64,000 bases of DNA, taken from assembly GCA_002354335.1 (NCBI GenBank), contig DELI01000029.1:280257-344256 (forward strand). Direction: 5' to 3'. The notes beneath the pieces are model-generated. The model did no database searches and was not told the origin of the DNA. It saw only the letters and a program-made list of their open reading frames with translations. This document shows positions 56,420 through 64,000 of this stretch, piece by piece; within the stretch, counting starts at the first letter, position 1, and each line of letters starts with the position of its first letter. A program made the translations under genes and the position numbers. This DNA is from Sphingobacterium sp. UBA2700 (GTDB lineage: Bacteria; Bacteroidota; Bacteroidia; Sphingobacteriales; Sphingobacteriaceae).

Positions 56420-56977
56420 TTAGTCGTTATAGATTCCATTAGATTTTAAAACTTCAACCTCCTCAGGCTTGATTTTAGAAATCATATAACGTTTAATATC
56501 CGTGATTTTCATTTCATCTAATATATCAACGAGATTACGTTGAACTGATTGATCACTTGGACGAATAACGACGATTAAGTCCTTACCCTGCGCTACCTTT
56601 GGAACTTGTGCTTTCTTCTCTAAAAGAATTTTACGAATTCCTTCTTTACTGTAATCAACTACAGTTGGAGGGGTAATCGGTTTTTCCAATTGACCATAAT
56701 ACCAGGCAATTTTGTTATCTGAGCCTAATAGCAAAGTGATTGAACGGTTATCCGCGATATCAATCTCTGGCTGTTTTTCATTCCAGTCTTTGTTCTTATC
56801 AGGCATCGCAACGTCCATTGCTTGTGGCTTATTCAAAGATGTTGTAAGCATGAAGAAGGTAATTAGAAGGAACGCTAGATCCACCATCGCGGTTAAATCT
56901 ACACGGCCTCCGTTTTTCTTCGACCTTACCTTACCACCTTTTTTGCCACCACCGGAGTCTTGATTTAATTCTGCCAT
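56420..56977 (-). CDS. exbD: ExbD/TolR family protein (second copy)
   Basis: A 185-residue inner-membrane protein with one helix. The helix and its essential Asp appear in GGRVDLTAMVDLAFLLITFF with MLTTSLNKPQ behind it. The N-terminus is basic and Gly-rich; the periplasmic domain includes IVVIRPSDQSVQRNLVDILD and EMKITDIKRYMISKIKPEEV. Two successive exbD genes are usual in this phylum and probably form a heteromeric stator with ExbB. It is 9 bp behind the other exbD. Confidence 0.9.
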   Translation of the reverse strand: MAELNQDSGGGKKGGKVRSKKNGGRVDLTAMVDLAFLLITFFMLTTSLNKPQAMDVAMPDKNKDWNEKQPEIDIADNRSITLLLGSDNKIAWYYGQLEKPITPPTVVDYSKEGIRKILLEKKAQVPKVAQGKDLIVVIRPSDQSVQRNLVDILDEMKITDIKRYMISKIKPEEVEVLKSNGIYND

Positions 56978-56986
56978 TTTACCTTA

Positions 56987-57643
56987 TTAATTTTCCTGAC
57001 GTAAACCGGTAACAAAACTAAATTTGTTCTGCTTTTGATTTCTCAGGGTTTCAATGATCAAATTCATTATTGAATACTTCTCCTCAGCGTCTGCTTTGAT
57101 TGCCACTTTCATCGGTCCCGGATCCGTCCAGTTTTTAACCTTAGTCTCTTGGTCACGATTAAATTCTACTGTAGCTAGACGAGCTTGCTGTACCCATTGG
57201 TACAACTCGTTTGAATTCGCTTCCGTACTATCCACAGGAATACCTGGTTGGATATCTTCCGTACGTTTATCATTCTCTAGCGAAAGTAGGGCACGCAAAT
57301 TCTTGATAGGAACACCGAACTCGTCTAATCCTTTAAACTTCTCATAATCTTCGTCCGAGAATCCGATGCCGTATTTTGCAGACATGTTCTTTAAAGTTAT
57401 TTTTCTAACTTCTGGGTTTTTCACCCCAAAGAACACTTTTCCTTTGTTACCCACTGTAATTACTGATAAGTTATCATCTGGTAACTTGTCCAGTGTAGTC
57501 GACGCAGGCGTATCTACTGGCATTACTTCTGGCTGACGCGCAGTTGCAGTCAATACGAAGAAAGTAAGAAGTAAGAAAGACACGTCACACATCGCCGTCA
57601 TGTCGATGGTGGTACTGGCTCTTTTTACTTTTGCTTTTCCCAT
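56987..57643 (-). CDS. exbD: ExbD/TolR family protein (first copy)
   Basis: A 218-residue inner-membrane protein. The proton-path Asp is in ASTTIDMTAMCDVSFLLLTF (helix continues FVLTATA). The periplasmic part is longer than in the second copy and includes DNLSVITVGNKGKVFFGVKN, then GPMKVAIKADAEEKYSIMNL and IIETLRNQKQNKFSFVTGLR. Only about 25 percent of residues seem shared with the downstream copy by eye, apart from the helix. It lies 98 bp behind exbB and 9 bp before the second exbD. Confidence 0.9.
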   Translation of the reverse strand: MGKAKVKRASTTIDMTAMCDVSFLLLTFFVLTATARQPEVMPVDTPASTTLDKLPDDNLSVITVGNKGKVFFGVKNPEVRKITLKNMSAKYGIGFSDEDYEKFKGLDEFGVPIKNLRALLSLENDKRTEDIQPGIPVDSTEANSNELYQWVQQARLATVEFNRDQETKVKNWTDPGPMKVAIKADAEEKYSIMNLIIETLRNQKQNKFSFVTGLRQEN

Positions 57644-57741
57644 TTCTTTACTTCTTTAAATGAATACTCTATTTCGTTCTATTATAATGATGATTAACAG
57701 TTGAACATTCCATAAAAAATTTTCAACTTTTTTAAATCATC

Positions 57742-58575
57742 TTATTTGTGGTTCGCAGCGTATGTTTGTACGATTGAGAAACCAGCCTCGTCGATAGAGT
57801 AAGTTAATGTATCGATCTTAGAAGTTAAGATGTTGTAGAAAATAATAGCGATAGTTGATGTACCGATACCTGTAGCCGTATTGATTAGGGCCTCAGAGAT
57901 ACCGTTTGCTAATTTAGCTGAATCTGGAGCACCACCTGTTGCCAATGCCGAGAAGGCCTTGATCATACCTGTTACTGTTCCTAATAAACCTGTTAAGGTA
58001 CCGATAGATACTAATGTTGCGATAACTGTTAAGTTTTTCTCTAACATTGGCATCTCTAATGTTGTAGCCTCTTCAATCTCTTTTTGGATAGCTAATACTG
58101 ATTTCTCAGTGTCTAATCCTGGATGTGCTTCAACATCTTTGTATTTTAATAAACCAGCTTTGATTACGTTTGCAACAGAACCTTTTTGTTTGTCACACTC
58201 TTGAATAGCGGTATCAATGTTACCAGCTCTTAATAAACCTTGTACTTTTCTTACAAAGTTTCCTACATTTCCAGTTCCAGAAGCTTTACCGATAACGATG
58301 AAGCGCTCGATTGAAAAAACCCATACCATTAAGAATAATCCAAGAAGAACTGGTACTACGTATCCAGCGTGGTAAACCATCCCGAAATAGTTACCTGGTT
58401 TTGGTTGGTTCTCTGGGTTGTTGTCGATAAAGTTGTTAGGATCACCCATTACAAACTTGTAAACCAAGAAACCAATGATTAAACAAATGATAATTGCTAA
58501 ACTCGCAAATAAATTACCCGCATTGCCACTGTCTTGTTTAGCTGGGGCTGTTGTAGTTTTTGGTGCGTTTGCCAT
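57742..58575 (-). CDS. exbB: MotA/TolQ/ExbB proton channel family protein
   Basis: A 277-residue inner-membrane protein, first gene of the TonB cluster. A polar N-terminus precedes helix 1 (LFASLAIIICLIIGFLVYKF); an additional helix HAGYVVPVLLGLFLMVWVFS is followed by the cytosolic part with RFIVIGKASG and ECDKQKGSVANVIKAGLLKY. The paired channel helices are LTVIATLVSIGTLTGLLGTV and NGISEALINTATGIGTSTIA. A consensus promoter lies about 95 bp upstream. With ExbD it uses the proton gradient to drive TonB. Confidence 0.93.
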   Translation of the reverse strand: MANAPKTTTAPAKQDSGNAGNLFASLAIIICLIIGFLVYKFVMGDPNNFIDNNPENQPKPGNYFGMVYHAGYVVPVLLGLFLMVWVFSIERFIVIGKASGTGNVGNFVRKVQGLLRAGNIDTAIQECDKQKGSVANVIKAGLLKYKDVEAHPGLDTEKSVLAIQKEIEEATTLEMPMLEKNLTVIATLVSIGTLTGLLGTVTGMIKAFSALATGGAPDSAKLANGISEALINTATGIGTSTIAIIFYNILTSKIDTLTYSIDEAGFSIVQTYAANHK

Positions 58576-58670
58576 TTTTACTAATTTTTAGATTTTTTAC
58601 TGTTGTTTAATTATTAAGTTAAATTCAATTTAATGCAATCCAAATGCCGTTATATTACATTAATTCAAAA

Positions 58671-58699
58671 CAAATATAGCATTTTATGTTAAAAACAAA
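58671..58699 (-). promoter_or_regulatory. Promoter of the exbB-exbD-exbD-tonB cluster
   Basis: On the minus strand TTTG (complement of 58696-58699), 17 nt spacer, TATATTTG (complement of 58671-58678): a full match to the Bacteroidota consensus. The 5' leader before exbB would be about 85-90 nt. Confidence 0.7.
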
Positions 58700-58891
58700 A
58701 TTAATTTGAAGATATCTGATTGTACACCTTTTTGAGGTCTGTTATGTTTTCATTGATATGCTTCAGCAGTCTCCAATCAATGCCTACTCTTTTGTATTAC
58801 ATAACGGTTGAATATTCCTGTCATATTTTTTACAATGAAAACCATTTTTTTTTTGATATGCAAATTATCAAATCGTTAAATGTTAAAATTA

Positions 58892-58905
58892 AGTGAGCAT
58901 TCACT
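58892..58905. promoter_or_regulatory. Palindrome AGTGA-GCAT-TCACT in the exbB/yciH gap
   Basis: A perfect 5-bp inverted repeat with 4-bp spacer, similar in form to operators of TetR-family repressors. No TetR gene is in the window. The rest of the gap 58700-58994 is AT-rich without gene. Confidence 0.25.
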
Positions 58906-58994
58906 CACAAAGAGCTAGTGTCAAATCACTGTCATCGAGCAGAGCCTCTAGACTATTTCTTTGTTTTTTAGCCCTTTAACAAAGATTAAATCCC

Positions 58995-59345
58995 TTAACC
59001 GCCAAATCCCTTGACTTGATATCCCTCCGACTGCAAATATTGGATTATTTTGTCCTTAAACTCACCTTGTATCAATATCTCGCCATCCTTAGCACTCCCA
59101 CCAACACCGCATTTCTGCTTCAAAACCCTCGCTAAAACGTCTAAATCATCCTGCGAACCAATAAACCCCGTGATTAAAGTGACCACCTTTCCCTTTCTTG
59201 CCTTCCGGTCCAAACCCACTTTCAACTTCTGCTTCGAATTGGGCAAAGTTTCTGCCTCCTCTTGATTATCCGACTCTACATACGAGAAATCCTCCGACGT
59301 CGAATACACAATTCCTTCAAACCGTTGCTTTTTCTGCTTGCTCAT
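58995..59345 (-). CDS. SUI1/YciH-family translation initiation factor
   Basis: A 116-residue protein with a charged N-terminal tail (KQKKQRFEGIVYSTSEDFSY) and the C-terminal SUI1/eIF1 domain: RKARKGKVVTLITGFIGSQD, LARVLKQKCGVGGSAKDGEI and LIQGEFKDKIIQYLQSEGYQ. Bacterial YciH proteins are thought to influence start-codon discrimination or inhibit translation under stress. It starts 3 bp behind the stop of the lipid-kinase gene and is in one operon with it. Confidence 0.9.
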   Translation of the reverse strand: MSKQKKQRFEGIVYSTSEDFSYVESDNQEEAETLPNSKQKLKVGLDRKARKGKVVTLITGFIGSQDDLDVLARVLKQKCGVGGSAKDGEILIQGEFKDKIIQYLQSEGYQVKGFGG

Positions 59346-59348
59346 CTC

Positions 59349-60224
59349 TTAACATATTATATTTAACGCGCGTTCCATCACTTCTATTTCAATTCGCTGC
59401 CCTAATTCTTTCGGTTCACCATCTAAATGCACCGGATCTTTCCCCTCTTGCTCAATAACGATATGTTTTCCCGGGATGATCTCGACATATTCGGACTGAT
59501 CCGCCGTCTTATTAAAAAGATGAAAAATCATCATCGGTAAGGTGTAAAGCGGAAACTTATGGACAATACATACATCCAATAAACCATCCGTAATCGACGC
59601 ATTGGGAGCAATGTAGGCATTATTGCCATACTGTGGCGAGTTAGCAACGGAAATCATGAAAGCTTCCCGCTCATATTCTTCCCCATCGATTGTCAATTTA
59701 TATTTCTTTGGTTTATACTTGCTCAATACATTGATTGCCGTCCGTAGATAGCCTACTGGCCCACGAAAGGTCTCATTCGCAAATTTATCACTTACGGAAG
59801 CATCGAAGCCTAAACCCGCAATGTTAAAAAAACGATCCTCCCCCACCTTAGCACAATCAACCGCAACCGAATCAAAGCGATTTAATCGACGTAATGCCGC
59901 AGATTCATTCATAGGAATACCTAAATACAAGGCCAAGCCATTACCAGAACCCTCCGGAATGATGCCCAACGGCGTATCGGTACCCGCCAATGCAGAACCA
60001 ATCTCGTTGATCGTTCCGTCTCCGCCCACCGCAATCACCGCATCGTACTTTTCCTCTATTGCTTGAGTAGCTAGTTCATAGGCGTGATTTACATGATTCG
60101 TCGTCTTAAAAGTAGGCTCGAATCGAGTGAGATCCAGCACTTCTAAAACCTGTTTATTGAACGCTGTTTTCTTCTTACCTCCTGATATTGGGTTCACTAC
60201 AAACAGAATGCGTTTTTTTGTCAT
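59349..60224 (-). CDS. Diacylglycerol kinase / YegS-BmrU-like lipid kinase family protein
   Basis: A 291-residue cytosolic enzyme. The nucleotide-binding region shows ILFVVNPISGGKKKTAFNKQ, then DAVIAVGGDGTINEIGSALA (GGDGT motif) and LGIIPEGSGNGLALYLGIPM. The C-terminal beta-rich domain has RFFNIAGLGFDASVSDKFAN and DGLLDVCIVHKFPLYTLPMM. It is expected to phosphorylate a lipid such as diacylglycerol with ATP; the true substrate is unknown. It is divergent from metK, with the riboswitch-bearing leader in the 225-bp gap. Confidence 0.9.
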   Translation of the reverse strand: MTKKRILFVVNPISGGKKKTAFNKQVLEVLDLTRFEPTFKTTNHVNHAYELATQAIEEKYDAVIAVGGDGTINEIGSALAGTDTPLGIIPEGSGNGLALYLGIPMNESAALRRLNRFDSVAVDCAKVGEDRFFNIAGLGFDASVSDKFANETFRGPVGYLRTAINVLSKYKPKKYKLTIDGEEYEREAFMISVANSPQYGNNAYIAPNASITDGLLDVCIVHKFPLYTLPMMIFHLFNKTADQSEYVEIIPGKHIVIEQEGKDPVHLDGEPKELGQRIEIEVMERALNIIC

Positions 60225-60292
60225 TTCAATATCTAAATTCCGCTAAAGATAATAATTTGAACGAAATACTTTTTAAATATTGCAAAGTATCG

Positions 60293-60300
60293 TAGCTTTG
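60293..60300 (+). promoter_or_regulatory. Candidate -7 box of metK
   Basis: TAGCTTTG fits TAnnTTTG and lies 10 bp ahead of the riboswitch-like element, so transcription would begin at about its first base. A clear -33 TTTG is not seen at the right distance. Confidence 0.45.
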
Positions 60301-60310
60301 TGCCACACAA

Positions 60311-60386
60311 AATGTGGACTGATTTGCATTTTGCATTATTATAATGTAAATGGGAGATTGCAACCACAGTAAAAAAGTGCTAAAAC
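60311..60386 (+). ncRNA. SAM-II-like riboswitch in the metK leader
   Basis: The stem TGTGG (60313-60317) pairs with CCACA (60364-60368). After the 5' arm comes CTGATTT, before the 3' arm GCAA, and after it GTAAAAAAGTGCTAAAAC. The order stem-CTGATTT-loop-GCAA-stem-(A/T-rich)-GCTAAAA is that of the SAM-II class, which is known upstream of methionine and SAM genes, including in Bacteroidota. The loop holds an extra hairpin (CATTTTGCATTA/TAATGTAAATG) not present in the short classical form. Placed about 65 nt before the metK ATG. It would lower MetK synthesis when S-adenosylmethionine is plentiful. Confidence 0.75.
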
Positions 60387-60449
60387 TATCTTTATCCGTG
60401 TTTTTCCACTCGCTGTAAAGTCTTTTTCCCCCAATTCGTTTGAATATTT

Positions 60450-61703
60450 ATGGCATATTTATTTACTTCCGAATCTGTATCTGAAGGACATCCAGATAAA
60501 ATCGCAGACCAAATTTCGGACGCTCTAATTGACAACTTCTTAGCATGGGACGAAGATTCTCGTGTCGCAATTGAAACCCTGGTAACTACCGGACAGGTAG
60601 TATTAGCTGGTGAGGTAAAATCTAAGATATACTTAGATGTACAAAAGATCACTAGGCAGGTAATTGAGAAAATCGGCTATACCAAGTCGGAATATATGTT
60701 CGAGGCAAACTCCTGCGGAGTTCTATCAGCGATTCATGAGCAATCAGCAGATATTAACCAAGGCGTTGATCGAATCAACAAACAAGAGCAAGGCGCAGGC
60801 GACCAGGGTATCATGTTCGGTTATGCGAATAATGAAACAGATAACTACATGCCTTTGGCGTTAGATATCTCGCACCGTTTGTTGTATGAGCTTGCAGCAC
60901 TTCGTCGTGAAAATAAAGAAATTACCTATTTACGCCCTGACGCAAAGTCACAAGTTACCTTAGAATACGACGACAATCACCAACCTATCCGCATCGACAC
61001 GATCGTAATCTCGACACAGCATGATGACTTCGCTTCGGAAGCAGAAATGCAGGAAAAAATTAAAACAGATATCGTTAATATTCTGATCCCACGCGTTAAA
61101 GCACAATTGAAACCAGAACTTCAAGCTTTATTCAACGCAGAAATAAAATACCATATCAACCCAACTGGAAAATTTGTCATCGGTGGACCTCATGGCGATA
61201 CAGGCTTGACAGGCAGAAAGATTATCGTTGATACATATGGTGGTAAAGGTGCGCACGGTGGTGGTGCATTCTCCGGAAAAGATCCTTCAAAAGTTGACCG
61301 TTCCGCAGCTTATGCTACCCGTCATATTGCTAAAAACTTAGTGGCTGCCGGTGTTGCAGATGAAATATTGGTGCAGATTTCCTACGCGATCGGCGTGAAA
61401 GATCCAATGGGCATTTATGTTAATACCTATGGCACATCCAAAGTCAACAAAACGGATGGCGAAATTGCTGAAGTGATTGCGCAGCTATTCGACATGACTC
61501 CATATAGCATTGAAACAAGATTAGGTTTAAGAAACCCGATCTACGCTGAAACAGCTGCTTATGGACACATGGGAAGAACACCAAAAACCGTAACTAAAAC
61601 GTTCGAAAACTCGAATGGTGAATCAAAAACAATGGAAGTTGAGTTGTTCACTTGGGAGAAATTAGATTATGTTGATAAAGTAAAAGCTGCTTTTGGAATC
61701 TAA
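60450..61703 (+). CDS. metK: S-adenosylmethionine synthetase
   Basis: A 417-residue cytosolic enzyme making S-adenosylmethionine from methionine and ATP. Motifs: [20 protein letters not shown] (start, ATP and magnesium), [20 protein letters not shown] (signature 1), [20 protein letters not shown], and the P-loop-like [20 protein letters not shown] (signature 2) with [19 protein letters not shown]. Length is typical for the phylum. A SAM-II-like riboswitch in the leader suggests feedback control. Transcription ends at a 19-bp bidirectional terminator shared with fabD. Confidence 0.98.
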   Translation: MAYLFTSESVSEGHPDKIADQISDALIDNFLAWDEDSRVAIETLVTTGQVVLAGEVKSKIYLDVQKITRQVIEKIGYTKSEYMFEANSCGVLSAIHEQSADINQGVDRINKQEQGAGDQGIMFGYANNETDNYMPLALDISHRLLYELAALRRENKEITYLRPDAKSQVTLEYDDNHQPIRIDTIVISTQHDDFASEAEMQEKIKTDIVNILIPRVKAQLKPELQALFNAEIKYHINPTGKFVIGGPHGDTGLTGRKIIVDTYGGKGAHGGGAFSGKDPSKVDRSAAYATRHIAKNLVAAGVADEILVQISYAIGVKDPMGIYVNTYGTSKVNKTDGEIAEVIAQLFDMTPYSIETRLGLRNPIYAETAAYGHMGRTPKTVTKTFENSNGESKTMEVELFTWEKLDYVDKVKAAFGI

Positions 61704-61717
61704 AAGAAGCATAACAA

Positions 61718-61760
61718 ATAAATAAGAAAGGCTGCACCTGATGCAGCCTTTCTTATTTAT
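61718..61760. terminator. Bidirectional terminator between metK and fabD
   Basis: ATAAATAAGAAAGGCTGCA (61718-61736) and TGCAGCCTTTCTTATTTAT (61742-61760) form a perfect 19-bp stem with a 5-nt loop, with A/T-rich outer ends on both strands. It is 14 nt after the metK stop and 10 nt after the fabD stop. Confidence 0.92.
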
Positions 61761-61770
61761 ATAGAAATTT

Positions 61771-62661
61771 CTATTCTCCAATCTTTGCTGAAGCTGTAGG
61801 AATCTGGCGATCTACTTTCTTTACTAAGCCTTGTAAAACAGTACCTGGACCAACTTCAACGAAGCTTTCTGCACCATCGGCCAACATCGTCTGTACCGTT
61901 TGAGTCCATCGAACAGCACCTGTTAATTGCGCGATTAAGTTTTCTTTAATAGCTACTGGATCTTGATATGGAAGTGCATCCACATTTTGATAGATCGGAC
62001 ATACAGGAACTTGAATCTCCACGTCCAGAATAGCATCCTGTAATTCCTTTTTCGCTAGCTCCATTAAAGGTGAGTGGAATGCTCCACCTACGTTTAATTT
62101 AAGCGCACGTTTCGCTCCAGCCTCCAATAATAACTCACAAGCCTTATCAACACCCGATACAGAACCTGAAATCACCAATTGTCCTGGGCAGTTATAGTTT
62201 GCAGGAACGACGATATCGTCAACCTCTGCACATTTCTCCTCGACAATAATATCTTCTAATCCTAAAATCGCGGCCATTGTTCCTGGCTCAGCCTCCGTTG
62301 CTTTCTGCATTGCATTAGCGCGTTTTGCAACCAAACGCAAACCATCCTCAAAAGTTATTGCCCCTGCGGCAACCAATGCCGAAAACTCACCTAAAGAGTG
62401 TCCTGCAACCATAGCTGGTTTAAAGTCGTCGCCCAATGCTTTAGCTAAAATAACCGAGTGTAAGAAAATAGCAGGTTGAGTTACTTTCGTTTGTTTAAGG
62501 TCTTCTTCTGTTCCATTGAACATGATATCCGTAATGCGGAAACCTAAAATATCATTAGCTCGTTCGAACAAGGCCTTCGTTTCTTCATTTAAATTGTACA
62601 AGTCCTGGCCCATGCCAACAAACTGAGCTCCCTGTCCTGGGAAAATATAAGCTGTCTTCAT
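61771..62661 (-). CDS. fabD: Malonyl-CoA:ACP transacylase
   Basis: A 296-residue cytosolic enzyme that loads malonyl groups on acyl carrier protein for fatty-acid synthesis. ATG 62661 is chosen because MKTAYIFPGQGAQFVGMGQD is the standard N-terminus; an upstream in-frame ATG at 62712 would add 17 atypical residues and overlap the peptidase gene. The nucleophile is in AGHSLGEFSALVAAG, the substrate Gln/Arg region is TQPAIFLHSVI and LVAKRANAMQKA, and the catalytic His is in NVGGAFHSPLM. It lies 35 bp behind the M16 peptidase gene. Confidence 0.96.
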   Translation of the reverse strand: MKTAYIFPGQGAQFVGMGQDLYNLNEETKALFERANDILGFRITDIMFNGTEEDLKQTKVTQPAIFLHSVILAKALGDDFKPAMVAGHSLGEFSALVAAGAITFEDGLRLVAKRANAMQKATEAEPGTMAAILGLEDIIVEEKCAEVDDIVVPANYNCPGQLVISGSVSGVDKACELLLEAGAKRALKLNVGGAFHSPLMELAKKELQDAILDVEIQVPVCPIYQNVDALPYQDPVAIKENLIAQLTGAVRWTQTVQTMLADGAESFVEVGPGTVLQGLVKKVDRQIPTASAKIGE

Positions 62662-62695
62662 ATGGAATTCTTTATTTAGCAAATATAAAAATAAG

Positions 62696-63925
62696 TTAAT
62701 CTTCGGGCACAAAAGTCAAAGAGGATAATTTATCGTCCGCAAATAGATCTTGGGAAATTCCATGGATCTCTCCCACCGTAACGGCATCAATCTTATCAAA
62801 AACCTCTTGTAATGAAATAACACGATCGTAATCCAACAGATTTTTGGCCTCGGCAATAATCATGCTCATCCGATTCTCCTCCGCCAATGCGATCTGTCCT
62901 TTGAATTTTGTCTTCGCCCGTTCGAGAAAACTGGAACTCAGCGGTTGCTCTTTCAGCTTATTCAACTCTTTATGGATCAGTTTCAGCGCTCGCTCTGCCT
63001 TTTCCTCGTCCGTGCCGAAATAAATACTGAACAACCCGGTATCACTATACAGCGTATAGTTGGACTCGATGGTATAGGCAATACCGTATTTCTCACGAAT
63101 ATTTAGATTTAGAATGGAAGCCATTCCAAAGCCCCCTAAGAGACTATTTAATAAAAGTAGCCCTGTCTTCCGATCATCGTATATGCTGTAAGCTGTGCTT
63201 CCTAAAACGCAGTGCACTTGATTAATAGGTCTTTCCAGCTCCACTTTCGTGGCTTTCCCAAAAGAAAGTTCTTCTCTGGCATGATCCCACTCATATACCT
63301 GCACCTGCCCAAATAGCTTATTAGCCAACTTTAATATCTTCTTCTCATCATAATCCCCCGCAATGGCAATAACCATTTTTGAGGTCGCATAATGCTGGGC
63401 AATAAAGGTCTTGATGTCATCCTGCACAATTCCTTTTAAATCGTCTTCTACGCCCAAGATATTATGGCCTAGTCCAGAGCCTTTAAAAATTAGGTCTTCG
63501 AAATCATCCATAATAGATTCCTCCGGACTATCCAGGTAGGACGCCATCTCGTCTAAGATTACCCCTTTCTCCTTTTCCATTTCATCCTCCGGAAAAAGCG
63601 AATGGAAGATGATATCTTCAAACAAATCCAGCGCTCTATCCAAATATGGATTTAAAAAGGATGCCTGTATACAGGTATATTCTTTGGTCGTATAGGCATT
63701 GAGGTCTCCCCCAACCGCCTCCAATCGATTTAATATCTGGTTCGTCGAACGACGCTCTGTTTTCTTAAATAAAAGGTGTTCAATAAAATGTGCTGTACCG
63801 AACTTCCCCATCTGCTCATGCCTCGACCCCACATCCACAATCAAACACGCATGCGTAATCGACGACGCCTGCGGATGTAATAATATCCGCAAACCATTAT
63901 CAAGCTGGAAAATTTTATGATCCAT
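62696..63925 (-). CDS. M16-family zinc peptidase
   Basis: A 409-residue metallopeptidase of the pitrilysin/insulinase (M16B) family. The inverted zinc motif HxxEH is in FGTAHFIEHLLFKKTERRST, and the third ligand Glu lies about 75 residues later in EKEKGVILDEMASYLDSPEE. The second half contains the R-Y pair region, with NIREKYGIAYTIESNYTLYS and LFSIYFGTDEEKAERAL. It has no signal peptide, so it should act in the cytosol, probably on oligopeptides or leader peptides. It is complete in the window and lies just ahead of fabD. Confidence 0.92.
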   Translation of the reverse strand: MDHKIFQLDNGLRILLHPQASSITHACLIVDVGSRHEQMGKFGTAHFIEHLLFKKTERRSTNQILNRLEAVGGDLNAYTTKEYTCIQASFLNPYLDRALDLFEDIIFHSLFPEDEMEKEKGVILDEMASYLDSPEESIMDDFEDLIFKGSGLGHNILGVEDDLKGIVQDDIKTFIAQHYATSKMVIAIAGDYDEKKILKLANKLFGQVQVYEWDHAREELSFGKATKVELERPINQVHCVLGSTAYSIYDDRKTGLLLLNSLLGGFGMASILNLNIREKYGIAYTIESNYTLYSDTGLFSIYFGTDEEKAERALKLIHKELNKLKEQPLSSSFLERAKTKFKGQIALAEENRMSMIIAEAKNLLDYDRVISLQEVFDKIDAVTVGEIHGISQDLFADDKLSSLTFVPED

Positions 63926-64000
63926 AGTTAGTGCAAAGGTAGGGATTAGACATCAGATTTGAGATATTAGACAATAGATGTATGTCTGTCCCTGAATAGT

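Noticed and set aside
58959..58984. CTTTGTT...AACAAAG inverted repeat behind the SUI1-family gene
   Set aside because: Only 7 pairs with a long loop and no T-run on the minus strand, too weak to call a terminator.

Overview
The window is a chromosomal segment of a Bacteroidota bacterium, most likely a Sphingobacteriaceae member close to Sphingobacterium or Pedobacter. This is inferred from SusC/SusD outer-membrane pairs, a DUF5686/carboxypeptidase-regulatory-like protein, a SMUG2-type uracil-DNA glycosylase, a short NuoG in a 14-gene nuo operon, promoters of the TTTG-N17..23-TAnnTTTG type, and a SAM-II-like riboswitch in front of metK. No rRNA, tRNA or CRISPR array was seen.

Layout. (1) 1-1381: 3' part of a LytS/NarX-type sensor kinase and its NarL-type response regulator. 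(2) 1458-10900: a decayed accessory zone. It holds a tyrosine integrase with many lesions joined in frame to a serine-resolvase remnant, a DUF2383 four-helix-bundle protein, an MscS channel, a broken WYL regulator abutting a broken HsdR-like restriction gene, an intact small monooxygenase, a RadC fragment, a second serine-resolvase remnant, two very small ORFs and about 1 kb with no recognisable gene. (3) 10901-22471: ordinary genes, namely a MORN-repeat protein, pgi, prfB with its programmed +1 frameshift, a SMUG2-like glycosylase, dcd, a phosphopantetheinyl transferase, and an operon of DUF5686 protein, enoyl-CoA hydratase and AI-2E-family permease. (4) 22811-38743: a complete sialic-acid scavenging locus (sialidase, GH20 hexosaminidase, AGE-type epimerase, two-domain sialate O-acetylesterase, MFS transporter, mutarotase, sialate lyase, SusD and SusC homologues) with a divergent FadR/GntR regulator. 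The operon reads on into a 5'-truncated TlpA gene. (5) 39110-52398: a small lipoprotein and the complex I operon nuoA-N. (6) 52514-58575: exbB-exbD-exbD-tonB, a small membrane protein, a PstS-like lipoprotein and a TPR protein. (7) 58995-63925: SUI1-family factor, diacylglycerol-kinase-like protein, metK, fabD and an M16 peptidase.

How the genes work together. In the nan locus NanH frees terminal sialic acid and GH20 trims the exposed hexosamine. NanO/NanU import across the outer membrane; NanS de-acetylates and NanM converts anomers. NanT carries Neu5Ac over the inner membrane, NanA cleaves it to ManNAc plus pyruvate, and the AGE enzyme makes GlcNAc. Later steps (GlcNAc kinase, NagA, NagB) are not in the window. 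The SusC promoter fits the Bacteroidota consensus and is overlapped by two GTnnnAC palindromes, a credible switch for the divergent FadR/GntR protein. The TonB/ExbB/ExbD system encoded nearby could energise SusC-type import.

The best leads are the dual-operator nan promoter, the SAM-II-like element with an extra hairpin in its loop, a perfect 15-bp hairpin containing the start codon of the AI-2E-family gene, and the layered pseudogenes in the accessory zone. I found no convincing wholly new system. All calls come from reading the sequence; no database search was possible.
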